Source of the DNA: CANJQH01 sp031368515
GTDB lineage: Bacteria; Chloroflexota; Anaerolineae; J036; Brachytrichaceae
Length of the DNA stretch: 27,907 nt
Reading direction: 5' to 3'
Assembly: GCA_031368515.1 (NCBI GenBank)
Contig: JANMNW010000270.1
Location: forward strand, 1 to 27,907
Positions within the stretch are counted from its first letter, which is position 1, and every line of letters starts with the position of its first letter. The notes beneath the pieces are model-generated. The model did no database searches. It saw only the letters and a program-made list of their open reading frames with translations, and had not been told where the DNA came from. This document shows positions 14,359 through 22,119 of this stretch, one piece after another. The position numbers and the translations under genes were made by a program.

Positions 14359-15390
14359 TCAAGCTGTGGCGCGGCGCGGCAGTTCGGGGACAAACTCGTA
14401 GCTCGGGTCGACAGTCTGCTTCTTCAAAATTGGGACGATGACACCCCACGCTTCGCGCAGGCCGTTGGGCGTGCGCGGCAAATCGTGCTTGATCGCCGCA
14501 TGCAGCTTGGCCAGGTTGTAGCACGGCACCGCCGCATACATGTGGTGCTCGATGTGATAGTTCATGTGCCAGTAGAGAAAGCGCAGGATCGGATTGAGAT
14601 AGATCGTGCGCGTGCACAGGCGGAAGTCGGGCACGTTGTCGGCCAGGCCGACATGCTGGGTGTTGTTGCACAGAAAGAGCGCCAGGCCGCCGTAGAAAGG
14701 GGCGAAGGTGGTGAGCACCGGGATAAGCCACAGGCCGGGGATAAGCGTCAGGCCGAGCGGGAGGCATACCAGCACGATCAGCAGATGGCCAAAGAGCAAT
14801 ATGCGCGCCCAGTTGAACAAACGCTGGCGTTTGGCCGGGTCGTTGGCGGGAAAGAGGTGGTTCTCCCACTCGCCCACAAGGATGCCGCGGCTGAGCCGGA
14901 TCAAGCCTTTGGTGCGATCGATCAGACCCCACGGATTCACAAACGAGTACTTCCAGAAGTTTTCCAGAGTAATCTTTACTGGCAGGACCACTTCCAGATC
15001 GTCGGGCGGGTGCAAGGTGTATTTGTGATGTTCCTGATGGCTGGCCCAAAACATGACAGGGTTAAAGCCGCCCAGGAAGCTAAATATGTTGAGAAACAGC
15101 GTGTTCAGCCCTTTGCTTCGGAAAACCGAGCTGTGGCACAGCTCGTGAAAGCCGTTTAGCAAAAAGGCATACATCGTGCCGTGAATAAACAGGATGGCCA
15201 GCAACGCGAGCGTCCACCCGTTGGCCACGGCGTAGAACGCAGCAGCGCCGCTGAGCACGAGCAGCCCCAGGTGCCCCAGCGTTTGCAGCAAGCCTCTGGC
15301 GTCGCTGCGCTGGTTCAGCGCGGCGAGAATGTCGCGATCGATTGGCGTACGATACCAGTTGATTTTGTGTTGGATGGGTTCGCTCGACAT
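14359..15390 (-). CDS. Membrane fatty acid desaturase
   Basis: A 343-residue integral-membrane di-iron desaturase. Histidine boxes are HELCH (82-86), HQEHH (118-122), NTQHVG (H246) and HIEHH (279-283), in the order and spacing of the FA_desaturase family. Hydrophobic segments lie at about 40-57, 59-79, 96-115, 196-217 and 219-241. The enzyme would insert a double bond or hydroxyl into an acyl chain or sphingolipid/carotenoid-like substrate at the membrane, using oxygen and an electron donor not encoded here. It is the first gene of the operon with the two cytoplasmic oxygenases. A -10-like box lies only seven bases before the ATG. Confidence 0.9.
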   Translation of the reverse strand: MSSEPIQHKINWYRTPIDRDILAALNQRSDARGLLQTLGHLGLLVLSGAAAFYAVANGWTLALLAILFIHGTMYAFLLNGFHELCHSSVFRSKGLNTLFLNIFSFLGGFNPVMFWASHQEHHKYTLHPPDDLEVVLPVKITLENFWKYSFVNPWGLIDRTKGLIRLSRGILVGEWENHLFPANDPAKRQRLFNWARILLFGHLLIVLVCLPLGLTLIPGLWLIPVLTTFAPFYGGLALFLCNNTQHVGLADNVPDFRLCTRTIYLNPILRFLYWHMNYHIEHHMYAAVPCYNLAKLHAAIKHDLPRTPNGLREAWGVIVPILKKQTVDPSYEFVPELPRRATA

Positions 15391-15397
15391 GCGCTGT

Positions 15398-15403
15398 ACT
15401 ATA
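15398..15403 (-). promoter_or_regulatory. Possible -10 box before the desaturase operon
   Basis: On the minus strand TATAGT ends seven bases upstream of the desaturase ATG, inside an AT-rich patch (GAATATATAGTAC) that stands out from its GC-rich surroundings. The -35 region is poor. Initiation here would give a leaderless message. Confidence 0.35.
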
Positions 15404-15450
15404 TATTCACAGCGGAAAACCCGCTTGTCCCTTATTTCACGTCTGACGAA

Positions 15451-16440
15451 TCAGAGACCAAAACCCAAGCCCGCCGCGGCGGGCGCATGCACGTATCCTT
15501 GCGCGACTTGCGGCGAAGGTGCCGCAGCTGAGCGGGGTGCTTGCCAGCCCAGGGGGTCGACGGCGTAGAAATAGGCGTTGCGTGTGGCGGCCATCAGATG
15601 CGCCCGGGCGAATCCGCCGCAGCCGTCGTCCGCTTCGAACTCGCACATCAATCCGAATGCTTCGGCCATGCGAGCGAGCTTGAGCGCGCCGGTGATGCCG
15701 CCGCAATGCGGCAAGCTAATGTTGAGCAGGTCGATGGCCTGGGCCGCGACCAGCTGAGATGCCGCGCGCACCGGCGCCGGACCAAAGGCGTTGTCGAGGA
15801 TGGGAAGATCGAGCGCGGCGGCGAGCGTTTTTAAGGTGGACACATCGGCTGCGGCCAGCGGCGCTTTGATGTAAAGGTAGTCGTGTGCTTGCAGCGCGCG
15901 GCCGACGGCAAGTGCGGCGGCGGCGTTGTAGCGGCGCTGACCATCGTGCGCAAGATGCACATCCGGACCGATCGCGGCGCGCAGGCGTTTGGCCATCGTC
16001 GCGACTGAGTCAGCGTCGCCCACAAAGCGGTCGCGGTACGCGATGAAGCCGCTGGCGGCGGCGGCCGACGCTTCGGCGATGACTATTTCAATGCTATCGG
16101 TGATTGCGCCTATGCGCATGGCGGGGAAACGCTCGCGAAAGCCTCCGATGACGCGAAACACCGGCAGGTTCAGCGCTTTGCCGGCCAGATCCCACAAGGC
16201 GATGTCGACATTGGCGAGCGATCCATAGGGGACATGCTTGGCGGCGGTGGCGTGAAACATTGCCTGCCACAGCTGTTCGCGCTCGAACGGATTCTGGCCG
16301 ATCAAAAGCGGCGCGAAGAGCGCGCTGATCTGGCGGGCGGTGGGTGCATCGACGCCTGGACACACGCCCGCAATGCCGCTGTCGGTGTGGATGTGCAGCG
16401 TCTGGGCCAGCGTGTCGTGGCGGATAAAAGCTATATTCAC
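15451..16440 (-). CDS. Enolase-superfamily protein with altered catalytic positions
   Basis: A 329-residue protein with the mandelate-racemase-like layout: capping domain, then YGSLANVDIALWDLAGKALNLP (about 72-93), and a barrel. The expected catalytic residues are largely changed. The KxK strand reads FIAYRDRFVG (132-140). The first Mg ligand position keeps D166 (LAHDGQRRYN). The usual Glu of the EEP strand is replaced by Lys in YLYIKAPL (K192), and the GDE strand reads LPILDNAFG (D216). IDLLNISLPHCGGITGALKLA (237-257) is well conserved, so the fold is secure. It starts with GTG at 16440, ten bases from a perfect palindrome. It may be an inactive paralogue or an enzyme with new chemistry. Confidence 0.75.
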   Translation of the reverse strand: MNIAFIRHDTLAQTLHIHTDSGIAGVCPGVDAPTARQISALFAPLLIGQNPFEREQLWQAMFHATAAKHVPYGSLANVDIALWDLAGKALNLPVFRVIGGFRERFPAMRIGAITDSIEIVIAEASAAAASGFIAYRDRFVGDADSVATMAKRLRAAIGPDVHLAHDGQRRYNAAAALAVGRALQAHDYLYIKAPLAAADVSTLKTLAAALDLPILDNAFGPAPVRAASQLVAAQAIDLLNISLPHCGGITGALKLARMAEAFGLMCEFEADDGCGGFARAHLMAATRNAYFYAVDPLGWQAPRSAAAPSPQVAQGYVHAPAAAGLGFGL

Positions 16441-16450
16441 GGCGAACGGT

Positions 16451-16486
16451 TCAAGACCTGAAAGGTCATGACCTTTCAGGTCTTGA
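16451..16486. repeat. Perfect 36-bp palindrome
   Basis: The 36 bases are their own reverse complement, with the axis between 16468 and 16469. Each half contains GACCT, three bases, AGGTC, so each half can also fold on itself. A smaller inverted repeat, AATCGG/CCGATT, lies alongside at 16494-16514. It sits between the 3' end of the beta-propeller gene and the GTG of the enolase-family gene, both on the minus strand, ten bases from that start. It could be an operator, a terminator or a dispersed palindromic repeat; there is no T-run on either side. Confidence 0.85.
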
Positions 16487-16531
16487 CCTTTCCAATCGGC
16501 TCCGAGCTCCGATTAAAGCATCAGGCCGTGA

Positions 16532-17866
16532 TCAGCGCCGCGCCAGCGGGATATAAGCCTTTGGAAACACGGGCACGCTCGGTGGTCCGCCCATTTTGCG
16601 CCATGACACCGTGGCGATGTTCGATCCGCTAGTGATGCGCCCGGTCGCGCCATCGCTGACACGCAGCCACCACAAATCCGTTGCGCCGTTGAAGTCGGTT
16701 GCCGCATACATCACATAGCGGCCATCGGGCGAGATGTCCCAGGCCAGCACATCCTTGACATGATCGACATACAGCAACTGCTCCGGGTTCTGAATATCCT
16801 GCTTGTCGAAGCGCATGAAACTGTACCGCCAGCCGCCCAGTGCGCCTTGATCGCTATACCAAAAAGTATGCATGCGCCGCAGCGTAAGAAAATACCGGTT
16901 GTCCGGAAAGTAGATCGGCGCCCAGTCTGAGATCACCACGTTGGAATAGTGGCTATACACGAGCGTAGGGCTGATGGACGGCGCGGCCATGTTCAACTCA
17001 TAGATGCCCGCGCGCAAGCTGTCGAGAAAAGCGTTTAACAGGAGCTTTTTGCCGGCGCCCCAGTTGCCCAGCTGGTTGGATTGCCCGAGCGCGCCTTCTT
17101 CCGCGCCGCTGGCCGCGTTGCGCAGCACGCGCGTGCACGTGGCCTCGTCGACGTAGCCAAAGCTCCAACGCTGACGCACGCAGCGCTTGGTCAACAGTTT
17201 CTGTGAATCGGGCGACCATTCGAAAGACTCGATTTGCACATCCAACGCGTTGATCTCTTCGCGCCGGCAGTCGGTGCGCGGGTAGGTGCAGCCGCGCGGG
17301 TCACCCGGCGTGATCGGCTGGCCAAACGTGCGAATCAGTTCGCGCCGGTTGTCGCCGTTCGACCCCATCACGTGCATGACGCTGATCCGGGCGCGGTCGA
17401 ACAGGAATTCCACCGGGTCTTCTTGCGCCGCATGCTCGCCGACGGCAATCTTTTGCCCGTCCGGCGACCACACGGCCGCGGTTGCGCCTGAGATGGAGAA
17501 ATTGACGGTGGAAAAAATCGTCTGCATTCCTGAGCCATCGGGATTGATGCGAACGATGTTGCGGTTGCCGGCCGTGTACTGTATCCCCACGATGGGCTTG
17601 CTCTTGTCGAGCTTCAAATCATCCGGCAGCACCTGCTCCGGCACGGTAAATTGCGGCGGCATGGTATGGACCTGGACGTTGTCCAGGTAATACTCAGGCG
17701 GCGTGTCGAACAACGACACGCCGACGCGAAAGCTTAAGTACATGCGCTTGCCGAGCACGGTTGCGAGATTGGCCGGGTTCAGTTCCAGCGTGGCGCGATT
17801 CCAACCCGAGGTCATATTACCGGTCAGTGTGCCGACATGCACCGCATCCACGGTGGCGTCCACGCG
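16532..17866 (-). CDS. PD40/TolB-like beta-propeller protein, 5' end missing
   Basis: The coding character is clear from about 17866 to the stop at 16532. Propeller motifs are AAVWSPDGQKIAVGEH, IESFEWSPDSQKLLTKRC and LAWDISPDGRYVMYAATDF, with NIVRINPDGSGMQTI as a blade strand. Upstream of the propeller is a jelly-roll-like stretch (MYLSFRVGVSLFDTPPEYYLDNV) resembling carbohydrate-binding or discoidin-like beta domains. Proteins of this kind are usually exported and have a longer N-terminus with a signal peptide, absent here. The frame stays open to 18676, but beyond 17866 it is antisense to a well-formed TPR coding region. The first in-frame ATG after the break is at 17815. It therefore looks truncated at a junction shared with the TPR gene. 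Confidence 0.72.
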   Translation of the reverse strand, partial: RVDATVDAVHVGTLTGNMTSGWNRATLELNPANLATVLGKRMYLSFRVGVSLFDTPPEYYLDNVQVHTMPPQFTVPEQVLPDDLKLDKSKPIVGIQYTAGNRNIVRINPDGSGMQTIFSTVNFSISGATAAVWSPDGQKIAVGEHAAQEDPVEFLFDRARISVMHVMGSNGDNRRELIRTFGQPITPGDPRGCTYPRTDCRREEINALDVQIESFEWSPDSQKLLTKRCVRQRWSFGYVDEATCTRVLRNAASGAEEGALGQSNQLGNWGAGKKLLLNAFLDSLRAGIYELNMAAPSISPTLVYSHYSNVVISDWAPIYFPDNRYFLTLRRMHTFWYSDQGALGGWRYSFMRFDKQDIQNPEQLLYVDHVKDVLAWDISPDGRYVMYAATDFNGATDLWWLRVSDGATGRITSGSNIATVSWRKMGGPPSVPVFPKAYIPLARR

Positions 17867-18933
17867 CGGCCGAGCGCGAGAATTTTGCCGCAGCGCAGCG
17901 CTGGATGCGCGAGAGCGGCGAAGGCGTTCTGTTGGCGTGGTGCAGCGCTTCCCTGTGGCAGGCAATGTGGCTGCTCGGCCGATGGCGCGAGGCGCGCGGC
18001 TGGCTAGATGCGGCACTGGCCATGCTGGATCCGGCCGCGCCAGAGCAGCGACGCCCGTATGGCCGCGCGCATTCGGCGGCTGGCGCGCTGGCCGCGGCGC
18101 TGATGGATTTACCGGCGGCGCAAGCGCATTTCGAAGCGGCGCTGGCGCAGTATCGCGCCGCGCAGGATATGAATGGCGTCTCGGTTGTGCTGGCCAATCT
18201 CTCACTCGTGTATCTCGGGCGCAGTGATTTCGACGTGGCGCAGTCTTTGTTGGACGAATGCCTGGCCATGGATCGCGCCAGCGGCGATGGGCAATACATC
18301 GCCATCGATCTTGACCGGCTGGGTGTGCTGGCCCTGGCACGCGGTGATGCGCGTGCGGCCGAGCGACACGCGCTTGAAGCGCTGGTGCTGTTTCAAGAGC
18401 GCGGCAGCGCCGATGGCATTGCATCGGCCATCGTGCTGCTTGGCCGCGCGCGCGACCGGTTGGACGATAGCGCCGGCGCGCTGGCGTGTTTCGAACGCGC
18501 CGTGGCGCTGGCCGAGCAACAAGGCATGCGGCAACTTCGGGCACTGGCGTCGTCACATCTGGCGTGCTTGCTGGCTGAGCAAGGCCAGCCGGAGCGTGCC
18601 GCGGTGCTGTTGGAGAGCGCGTTGCGTGAACTGCACGATGTTGGCGCGCTGGCCGAATTGTCCGATGCGTTTGCATGGGCTAGCGCGCGCGCCATCGAGC
18701 ACGGCCAGCTGTCGGATGGGGCGCGGCTGTTGGGTGCGATGCGTCGCACGCATCAAACGTGCGGCCTGGCGCTTGGTGTTGTGGAACTCCAACGGTATGA
18801 AGCGGCGTGTGGCAGCGCGCGCGGCGAGATTGGCGAAGAACTGCTGGAGCGACTCATGATAGAAGGCGCAGCGCTGTCCGCTGATGACTTACGTGCACTG
18901 TGCGGCCGTGTGTTGTTTGAGCGACGTTTGTAA
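17866..18933 (+). CDS. TPR-rich C-terminal part of a LuxR/AfsR-type regulator, 5' end missing
   Basis: From about 17866 the plus strand encodes AAERENFAAAQRWMRESGE, matching the E-x-x-NF-RAAL-x-W motif that follows the NTPase domain in large LuxR/AfsR/adenylate-cyclase-type signalling ATPases. TPR-like helices follow (LWQAMWLLGRWREARGWLDAAL, YRAAQDMNGVSVVLANLSLV and others). The end, GARLLGAMRRTHQTCGLAL then LLERLMIEGAALSADDLRAL, is the usual C-terminus of that group before any HTH. The N-terminal DNA-binding or cyclase and NTPase domains are absent. Upstream bases belong to the minus-strand propeller gene. No credible start codon or promoter precedes it; ATG 17905 is the first in frame. It is probably a non-functional remnant or an assembly join. 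Confidence 0.72.
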   Translation, partial: AAERENFAAAQRWMRESGEGVLLAWCSASLWQAMWLLGRWREARGWLDAALAMLDPAAPEQRRPYGRAHSAAGALAAALMDLPAAQAHFEAALAQYRAAQDMNGVSVVLANLSLVYLGRSDFDVAQSLLDECLAMDRASGDGQYIAIDLDRLGVLALARGDARAAERHALEALVLFQERGSADGIASAIVLLGRARDRLDDSAGALACFERAVALAEQQGMRQLRALASSHLACLLAEQGQPERAAVLLESALRELHDVGALAELSDAFAWASARAIEHGQLSDGARLLGAMRRTHQTCGLALGVVELQRYEAACGSARGEIGEELLERLMIEGAALSADDLRALCGRVLFERRL

Positions 18934-18955
18934 ACTGTTGGCGTTCGTTGTTTTC

Positions 18956-18978
18956 CTGTCAGGTCGCCGACTTGCCAG
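18956..18978. terminator. Hairpin between convergent genes
   Basis: Arms 18956-18966 (CTGTCAGGTCG) and 18968-18978 (CGACTTGCCAG) pair with one mismatch and one G-T pair around a minimal loop. It lies in the 57-base gap between the TPR gene end (plus) and the Gfo gene end (minus), a position suited to bidirectional termination. It shares AGGTC words with the palindrome at 16451 and may be a decayed member of the same repeat family. No strong T-run follows it. Confidence 0.4.
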
Positions 18979-18990
18979 ATTCCGCATCGG

Positions 18991-20091
18991 TCACCGCCAG
19001 GTGTCAAACGGATTCGCCGCCGTCGCCAGCGGCCAGCTCACGCGGGCGCCCGTCATATGCGAGGCGTGCGCCATCATCGCCATCTCCAAATACAACCGCG
19101 CGTTTGGCCCTTGCACCAACTCCCACTCGGGCGTCTCGCCGCGCAGCATCGCCACCATCGACGCTGCCATGCGCCAGTGCGCCTTCACCCACTTGTGATC
19201 GTCCGGCAGTGGCTCGGCCGAAATCGCCTCCCAACGGGGGTCGCCGATCAATCCCGGATTGACGAGCGGATGAAAGTAGATGTCCGGTTGATTGCTCATC
19301 GGCCCGGGCAGCGAGAGCGTGCCTTCGGTGCCATGAATGTCGATGCGATATGGAATTTCTTTGCCGTCGCCTTGATACGACTCGAAATCCGCGGCGCAGC
19401 CGGCCGCGAACTGATAATACGCCTTGATCCCGTTGCCAGCCACCAAGCCCATGCCCTCATCACCAGGAAAGAGATCAGCCGGGGTGACGCTGCGGCCATC
19501 CTGCGTGATATGCGCGTTGCACCACTCGGGTGGCCCAAAGAGCTGCCACAAAAAGTCAAAAAAGTGCGGGCACAGATCGATGAACAGTTGATCGCCGCCG
19601 TGCTTGCCGCCCATGCCATAGATGCGCGCCAGCCGCGGCTGGCCGATCTTGCCGGACTTGATCAAGGGAATCGCCACGCGCTGGATCGGCGGATGCCCGC
19701 GCCATGGATGCGCCACGACCAGCAACAACCCCTGCTTCGCGCAGGCGGCCATCATCTGGTCGACCTCGGCCGGCGAAGCGGCCGCCGGTTTCTCCAGATA
19801 GATATGCGCGCCATGCTCGGCCGCGGCCAGCACCATGTCCAAGTGGTCGCCAATCTCGCGGCTGGCCACCACCGCGATGTCCGGCCGCTCGGCTTTGAGC
19901 ATCTCGCGGTAGTCGGCATAACCGTTTGCGGCGCCGGCGACCGTCTGCGCCGCCGCGCGCCCGGCGGGATCTGGGTCGGACAGCGCCACAACCTGCGTGC
20001 CCGCCACGCCTTCCAACGCGCGGTCGAGATAGTGTCCGTAACCGCCGCGCCCGGTGCGGCCGATGACGGCCACGCGCAGAGTCTTTTCCAT
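18991..20091 (-). CDS. Gfo/Idh/MocA family oxidoreductase
   Basis: A 366-residue dehydrogenase. The Rossmann start is LRVAVIGRTGRGGYGHYLDR (G11, G14, G16), with the acidic SDPDP near 38-42. IYLEKPAAAS (97-106) holds the EKP motif. DQLFIDLCPHFFDFLWQLFG (167-186) has the Asp/His pair of the substrate site. MSNQPDIYFHP and the C-terminal sheet complete the fold; the tail is slightly longer than the family average. The ATG at 20091 is chosen because it begins the Rossmann strand and lies two bases after the stop of the upstream PhyH gene, so the two are almost certainly cotranslated. It would oxidise a sugar- or cyclitol-like alcohol, possibly the product or precursor of the PhyH reaction. Confidence 0.87.
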   Translation of the reverse strand: MEKTLRVAVIGRTGRGGYGHYLDRALEGVAGTQVVALSDPDPAGRAAAQTVAGAANGYADYREMLKAERPDIAVVASREIGDHLDMVLAAAEHGAHIYLEKPAAASPAEVDQMMAACAKQGLLLVVAHPWRGHPPIQRVAIPLIKSGKIGQPRLARIYGMGGKHGGDQLFIDLCPHFFDFLWQLFGPPEWCNAHITQDGRSVTPADLFPGDEGMGLVAGNGIKAYYQFAAGCAADFESYQGDGKEIPYRIDIHGTEGTLSLPGPMSNQPDIYFHPLVNPGLIGDPRWEAISAEPLPDDHKWVKAHWRMAASMVAMLRGETPEWELVQGPNARLYLEMAMMAHASHMTGARVSWPLATAANPFDTWR

Positions 20092-20093
20092 GC

Positions 20094-20873
20094 TTAGCTC
20101 GCAAACGGAAACGTGCCCTTGTATCCCAGCGTCTCCAGCGTGAACTGCGAATCGCTCACAAAGCTGATGCCGGGGAACATCGGGTTCTGCTGGAAGTGCA
20201 GCACGATATTGGCGCGCATTTGGCCTTCTGGGTCGACGCCAAATTTCGCGCCTTGATGCGGCACATGGCTGTAGAACACCACCGCGTCGCCGGCCATCGG
20301 GTGCAGGTCTTCGCGGTCCTGCTCGTCGCACCAGCGCTGAAAAGGATCGTTGCGGTCTTCAGTGTAGCGCAAGTTGCCGCGCAGGTTCTCGGGCACCGGC
20401 TTGTCGAGATAGCCTTTGACAAAGGTCAGCCGCCCACGCTCCGGCGTGTTGTCGGTCAAGTAAAACGTGGCGTTCATGCACAGCCCGACCAATGGTGTTT
20501 CAGCGTTGGCTTTTTCGACCTGATAGTAATAATCGTAAAAGTCCATGTGCCACTCTTGAGTGTAGGCGCCCGGATTCACATGCGCGCGAAAACTGCGCAG
20601 CTGGCATTGCTTGCCCAAAATGGCTTTAAGATACTGCGCGGTGGCGGGGTGGGTCATTAATGCTCGGGCGCGCTCGGGTTGCAGGGCCAGAAGTTTTTCA
20701 AACGCCACATTGCCCACGCCGTTTTTGATCTGATACTCGCCTTTGCCATACAGATCGTAGAGTACGGCTTTCCACGCGTCAACGGCGTATTGCGGCAACG
20801 CCTGTTTGATCAGCAGATAACCATCTCGCTTGAGCTGCGCCAGATTCTGTTCAAAGGTTGGTTGATCGATCAT
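20094..20873 (-). CDS. Phytanoyl-CoA dioxygenase (PhyH) family protein
   Basis: A 259-residue Fe(II)/2OG oxygenase. H109 and D111 (QEWHMDFYDYYY) with distal H206 (HVPHQGAKFG) form the iron site; R220 (QMRANIVLHF) is placed for 2-oxoglutarate. The aromatic run after HMD and the NLRYTEDRNDPFQRW insertion are unlike the other PhyH proteins here, so this is a separate subfamily. AGGAG lies eight bases before the ATG. The stop is two bases from the ATG of the Gfo/Idh/MocA gene. Together they form one of three PhyH/Gfo pairs in the window. The likely role is hydroxylation of a small molecule, coupled to a dehydrogenase step; the substrate is unknown. Confidence 0.87.
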   Translation of the reverse strand: MIDQPTFEQNLAQLKRDGYLLIKQALPQYAVDAWKAVLYDLYGKGEYQIKNGVGNVAFEKLLALQPERARALMTHPATAQYLKAILGKQCQLRSFRAHVNPGAYTQEWHMDFYDYYYQVEKANAETPLVGLCMNATFYLTDNTPERGRLTFVKGYLDKPVPENLRGNLRYTEDRNDPFQRWCDEQDREDLHPMAGDAVVFYSHVPHQGAKFGVDPEGQMRANIVLHFQQNPMFPGISFVSDSQFTLETLGYKGTFPFAS

Positions 20874-20919
20874 CTAGTTTTCTCCTGTTGTAAAGCCTGC
20901 GGCAATTCGCCCCGCACGC

Positions 20920-21020
20920 TGTCATTCCGAGCAAAGCGAGGACTGCCAGCGCGTCGCTCAGTGACAGCGAAATGAGAAGCGCGGCAATCCGGTTTCTGAG
21001 CAGCGCAGCGAAGGATGACA
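20920..21020. repeat. Dispersed intergenic repeat of the TGTCATTCCGAGC type
   Basis: The segment begins TGTCATTCCGAGCAAAGCGA and ends CAGCGCAGCGAAGGATGACA, so its ends are inverted (TGTCAT..ATGACA) and carry the GAGC-AAGCGA and GCAGCGAAGGA words. Such sequences are familiar as multicopy intergenic repeats in many bacterial genomes, including Chloroflexota. It fills the 205-base gap between two minus-strand genes and could fold as transcript. No ORF is present. Confidence 0.6.
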
Positions 21021-21078
21021 CATACACCTACCGAGATGACGTTGGTGTCGTGGGTGACGGCCCCAAGATGCGCCGCCG

Positions 21079-22119
21079 CTAGCCGATGCTCACACTCCTG
21101 CCCTTCGTCATGGATTCAAAAATAGCGTCGATCACGCGCATCTGCGCGATGCTGTTCTCGGGCGGGATGCGATGTGGCGCTCCCGTGGTCAGACAATCAC
21201 ACAGATGCTGGAGCTGCAATACAAACTGATTTGTGGCTGGATAGGAAAAGATCTCAGGCTCATTTCGATGATCCGGCGTCCAGTGCGCCAGCGCCACCGC
21301 CATGTTCTCGTTGTTCCAGGCTTTGTCAATGCGCAACTGGCCGCGCGTGCCGCCGATTTCGGCATATTGCGAATCCCACGTGCCAAAGCTGACGGAGATG
21401 TGCGCGCTGCGCCCACCCGAAAATTCGAGCAGCACCGCCGCGCCGTCATCGACCTCGATGCCGGGCTGGCGCGCGGCATACACGCGCAGCGGCTCCGCGT
21501 CAAACACAAAGCGCGCATGATGAATACAGTAGCAAGCCAGGTCGTAAATGCTGCCGCCGCCCTGCGCCTTGTTGAAGCGCCAGTTTTGTTCTGGTTTGCG
21601 CATCTCCGGTCCGGCGCCATTGCCGCCCGTGCAAAACGTGCTGCGCACCGACATCACCTGGCCGATCGCGCCGGCGTCGATCAGCGCCTTCGCCTGCAGA
21701 TGCATCGGATGGTGGCGAAATTTGAACGCTTCGGCCAGCAGCACGCCGTTGGCGCGGGCGGCATCGGCCAGAGCGACAGCCTCGGCCGCCGTGCTGGTGA
21801 ATGGCTTCTCGCACAGGATGGCCTTCACCCGGCGCGACTGCGCCAGCCGGATGCCGGTTGCGGCGTGGTGCACGCCCCAGTTGCTGATTACGGCGACGTC
21901 GATCTGTGCTTCGGCCAGCATCGCATCCACGCCGAGATAGCGGCTGGCCACGCCGAACTCGTCGCCGAAGCGCGTCAGCGCCTCGGGTGACACGTCGCAA
22001 ATCGCGGCCAGCTCGACGCTCTCCATCTGTGCGCACGCGCCGGCATGTGCGCGGGCGATGCCGCCGGCGCCGATCAAACCGACTCGGTACGGGCGGGTGG
22101 GCAATGGCGCGGTGCTCAT
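21079..22119 (-). CDS. Gfo/Idh/MocA family oxidoreductase
   Basis: A 346-residue dehydrogenase. YRVGLIGAGGIARAHAGAC (11-29) is the NAD(P)-binding motif, followed by AAICDVSPEAL. AILCEKPFTST (100-110) is the EKP motif. FNKAQGGGSIYDLACYCIHH matches the GG(A/G)xxDxGxHxx segment of the substrate site, and the C-terminal sheet ends normally with RGQLRI and IFESMTKGRSVSI. ATG 22119 is chosen because it is nearest to the Rossmann fold; an ATG at 22161 would add 14 residues. The gene diverges from the PhyH gene at 22228 across 108 bases, so the two may share a control region. It is a sugar, cyclitol or similar alcohol dehydrogenase of unknown substrate. Confidence 0.87.
   Translation of the reverse strand: MSTAPLPTRPYRVGLIGAGGIARAHAGACAQMESVELAAICDVSPEALTRFGDEFGVASRYLGVDAMLAEAQIDVAVISNWGVHHAATGIRLAQSRRVKAILCEKPFTSTAAEAVALADAARANGVLLAEAFKFRHHPMHLQAKALIDAGAIGQVMSVRSTFCTGGNGAGPEMRKPEQNWRFNKAQGGGSIYDLACYCIHHARFVFDAEPLRVYAARQPGIEVDDGAAVLLEFSGGRSAHISVSFGTWDSQYAEIGGTRGQLRIDKAWNNENMAVALAHWTPDHRNEPEIFSYPATNQFVLQLQHLCDCLTTGAPHRIPPENSIAQMRVIDAIFESMTKGRSVSIG

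Noticed and set aside
12670..15390. A classical polyketide or nonribosomal-peptide cluster
   Set aside because: No ketosynthase, adenylation or carrier-protein gene is visible in the window.
16451..16486. An ordinary rho-independent terminator
   Set aside because: The stem is strong but no T-run follows on either strand, so I list it as a palindromic repeat of open function.
17867..18676. N-terminal extension of the propeller gene through the open frame to 18676
   Set aside because: The residues are basic and Pro-rich with no domain, and lie antisense to well-formed TPR helices on the plus strand.
19057..20097. Plus-strand open frame opposite the Gfo gene
   Set aside because: No family features; the minus strand shows the Rossmann and EKP motifs.
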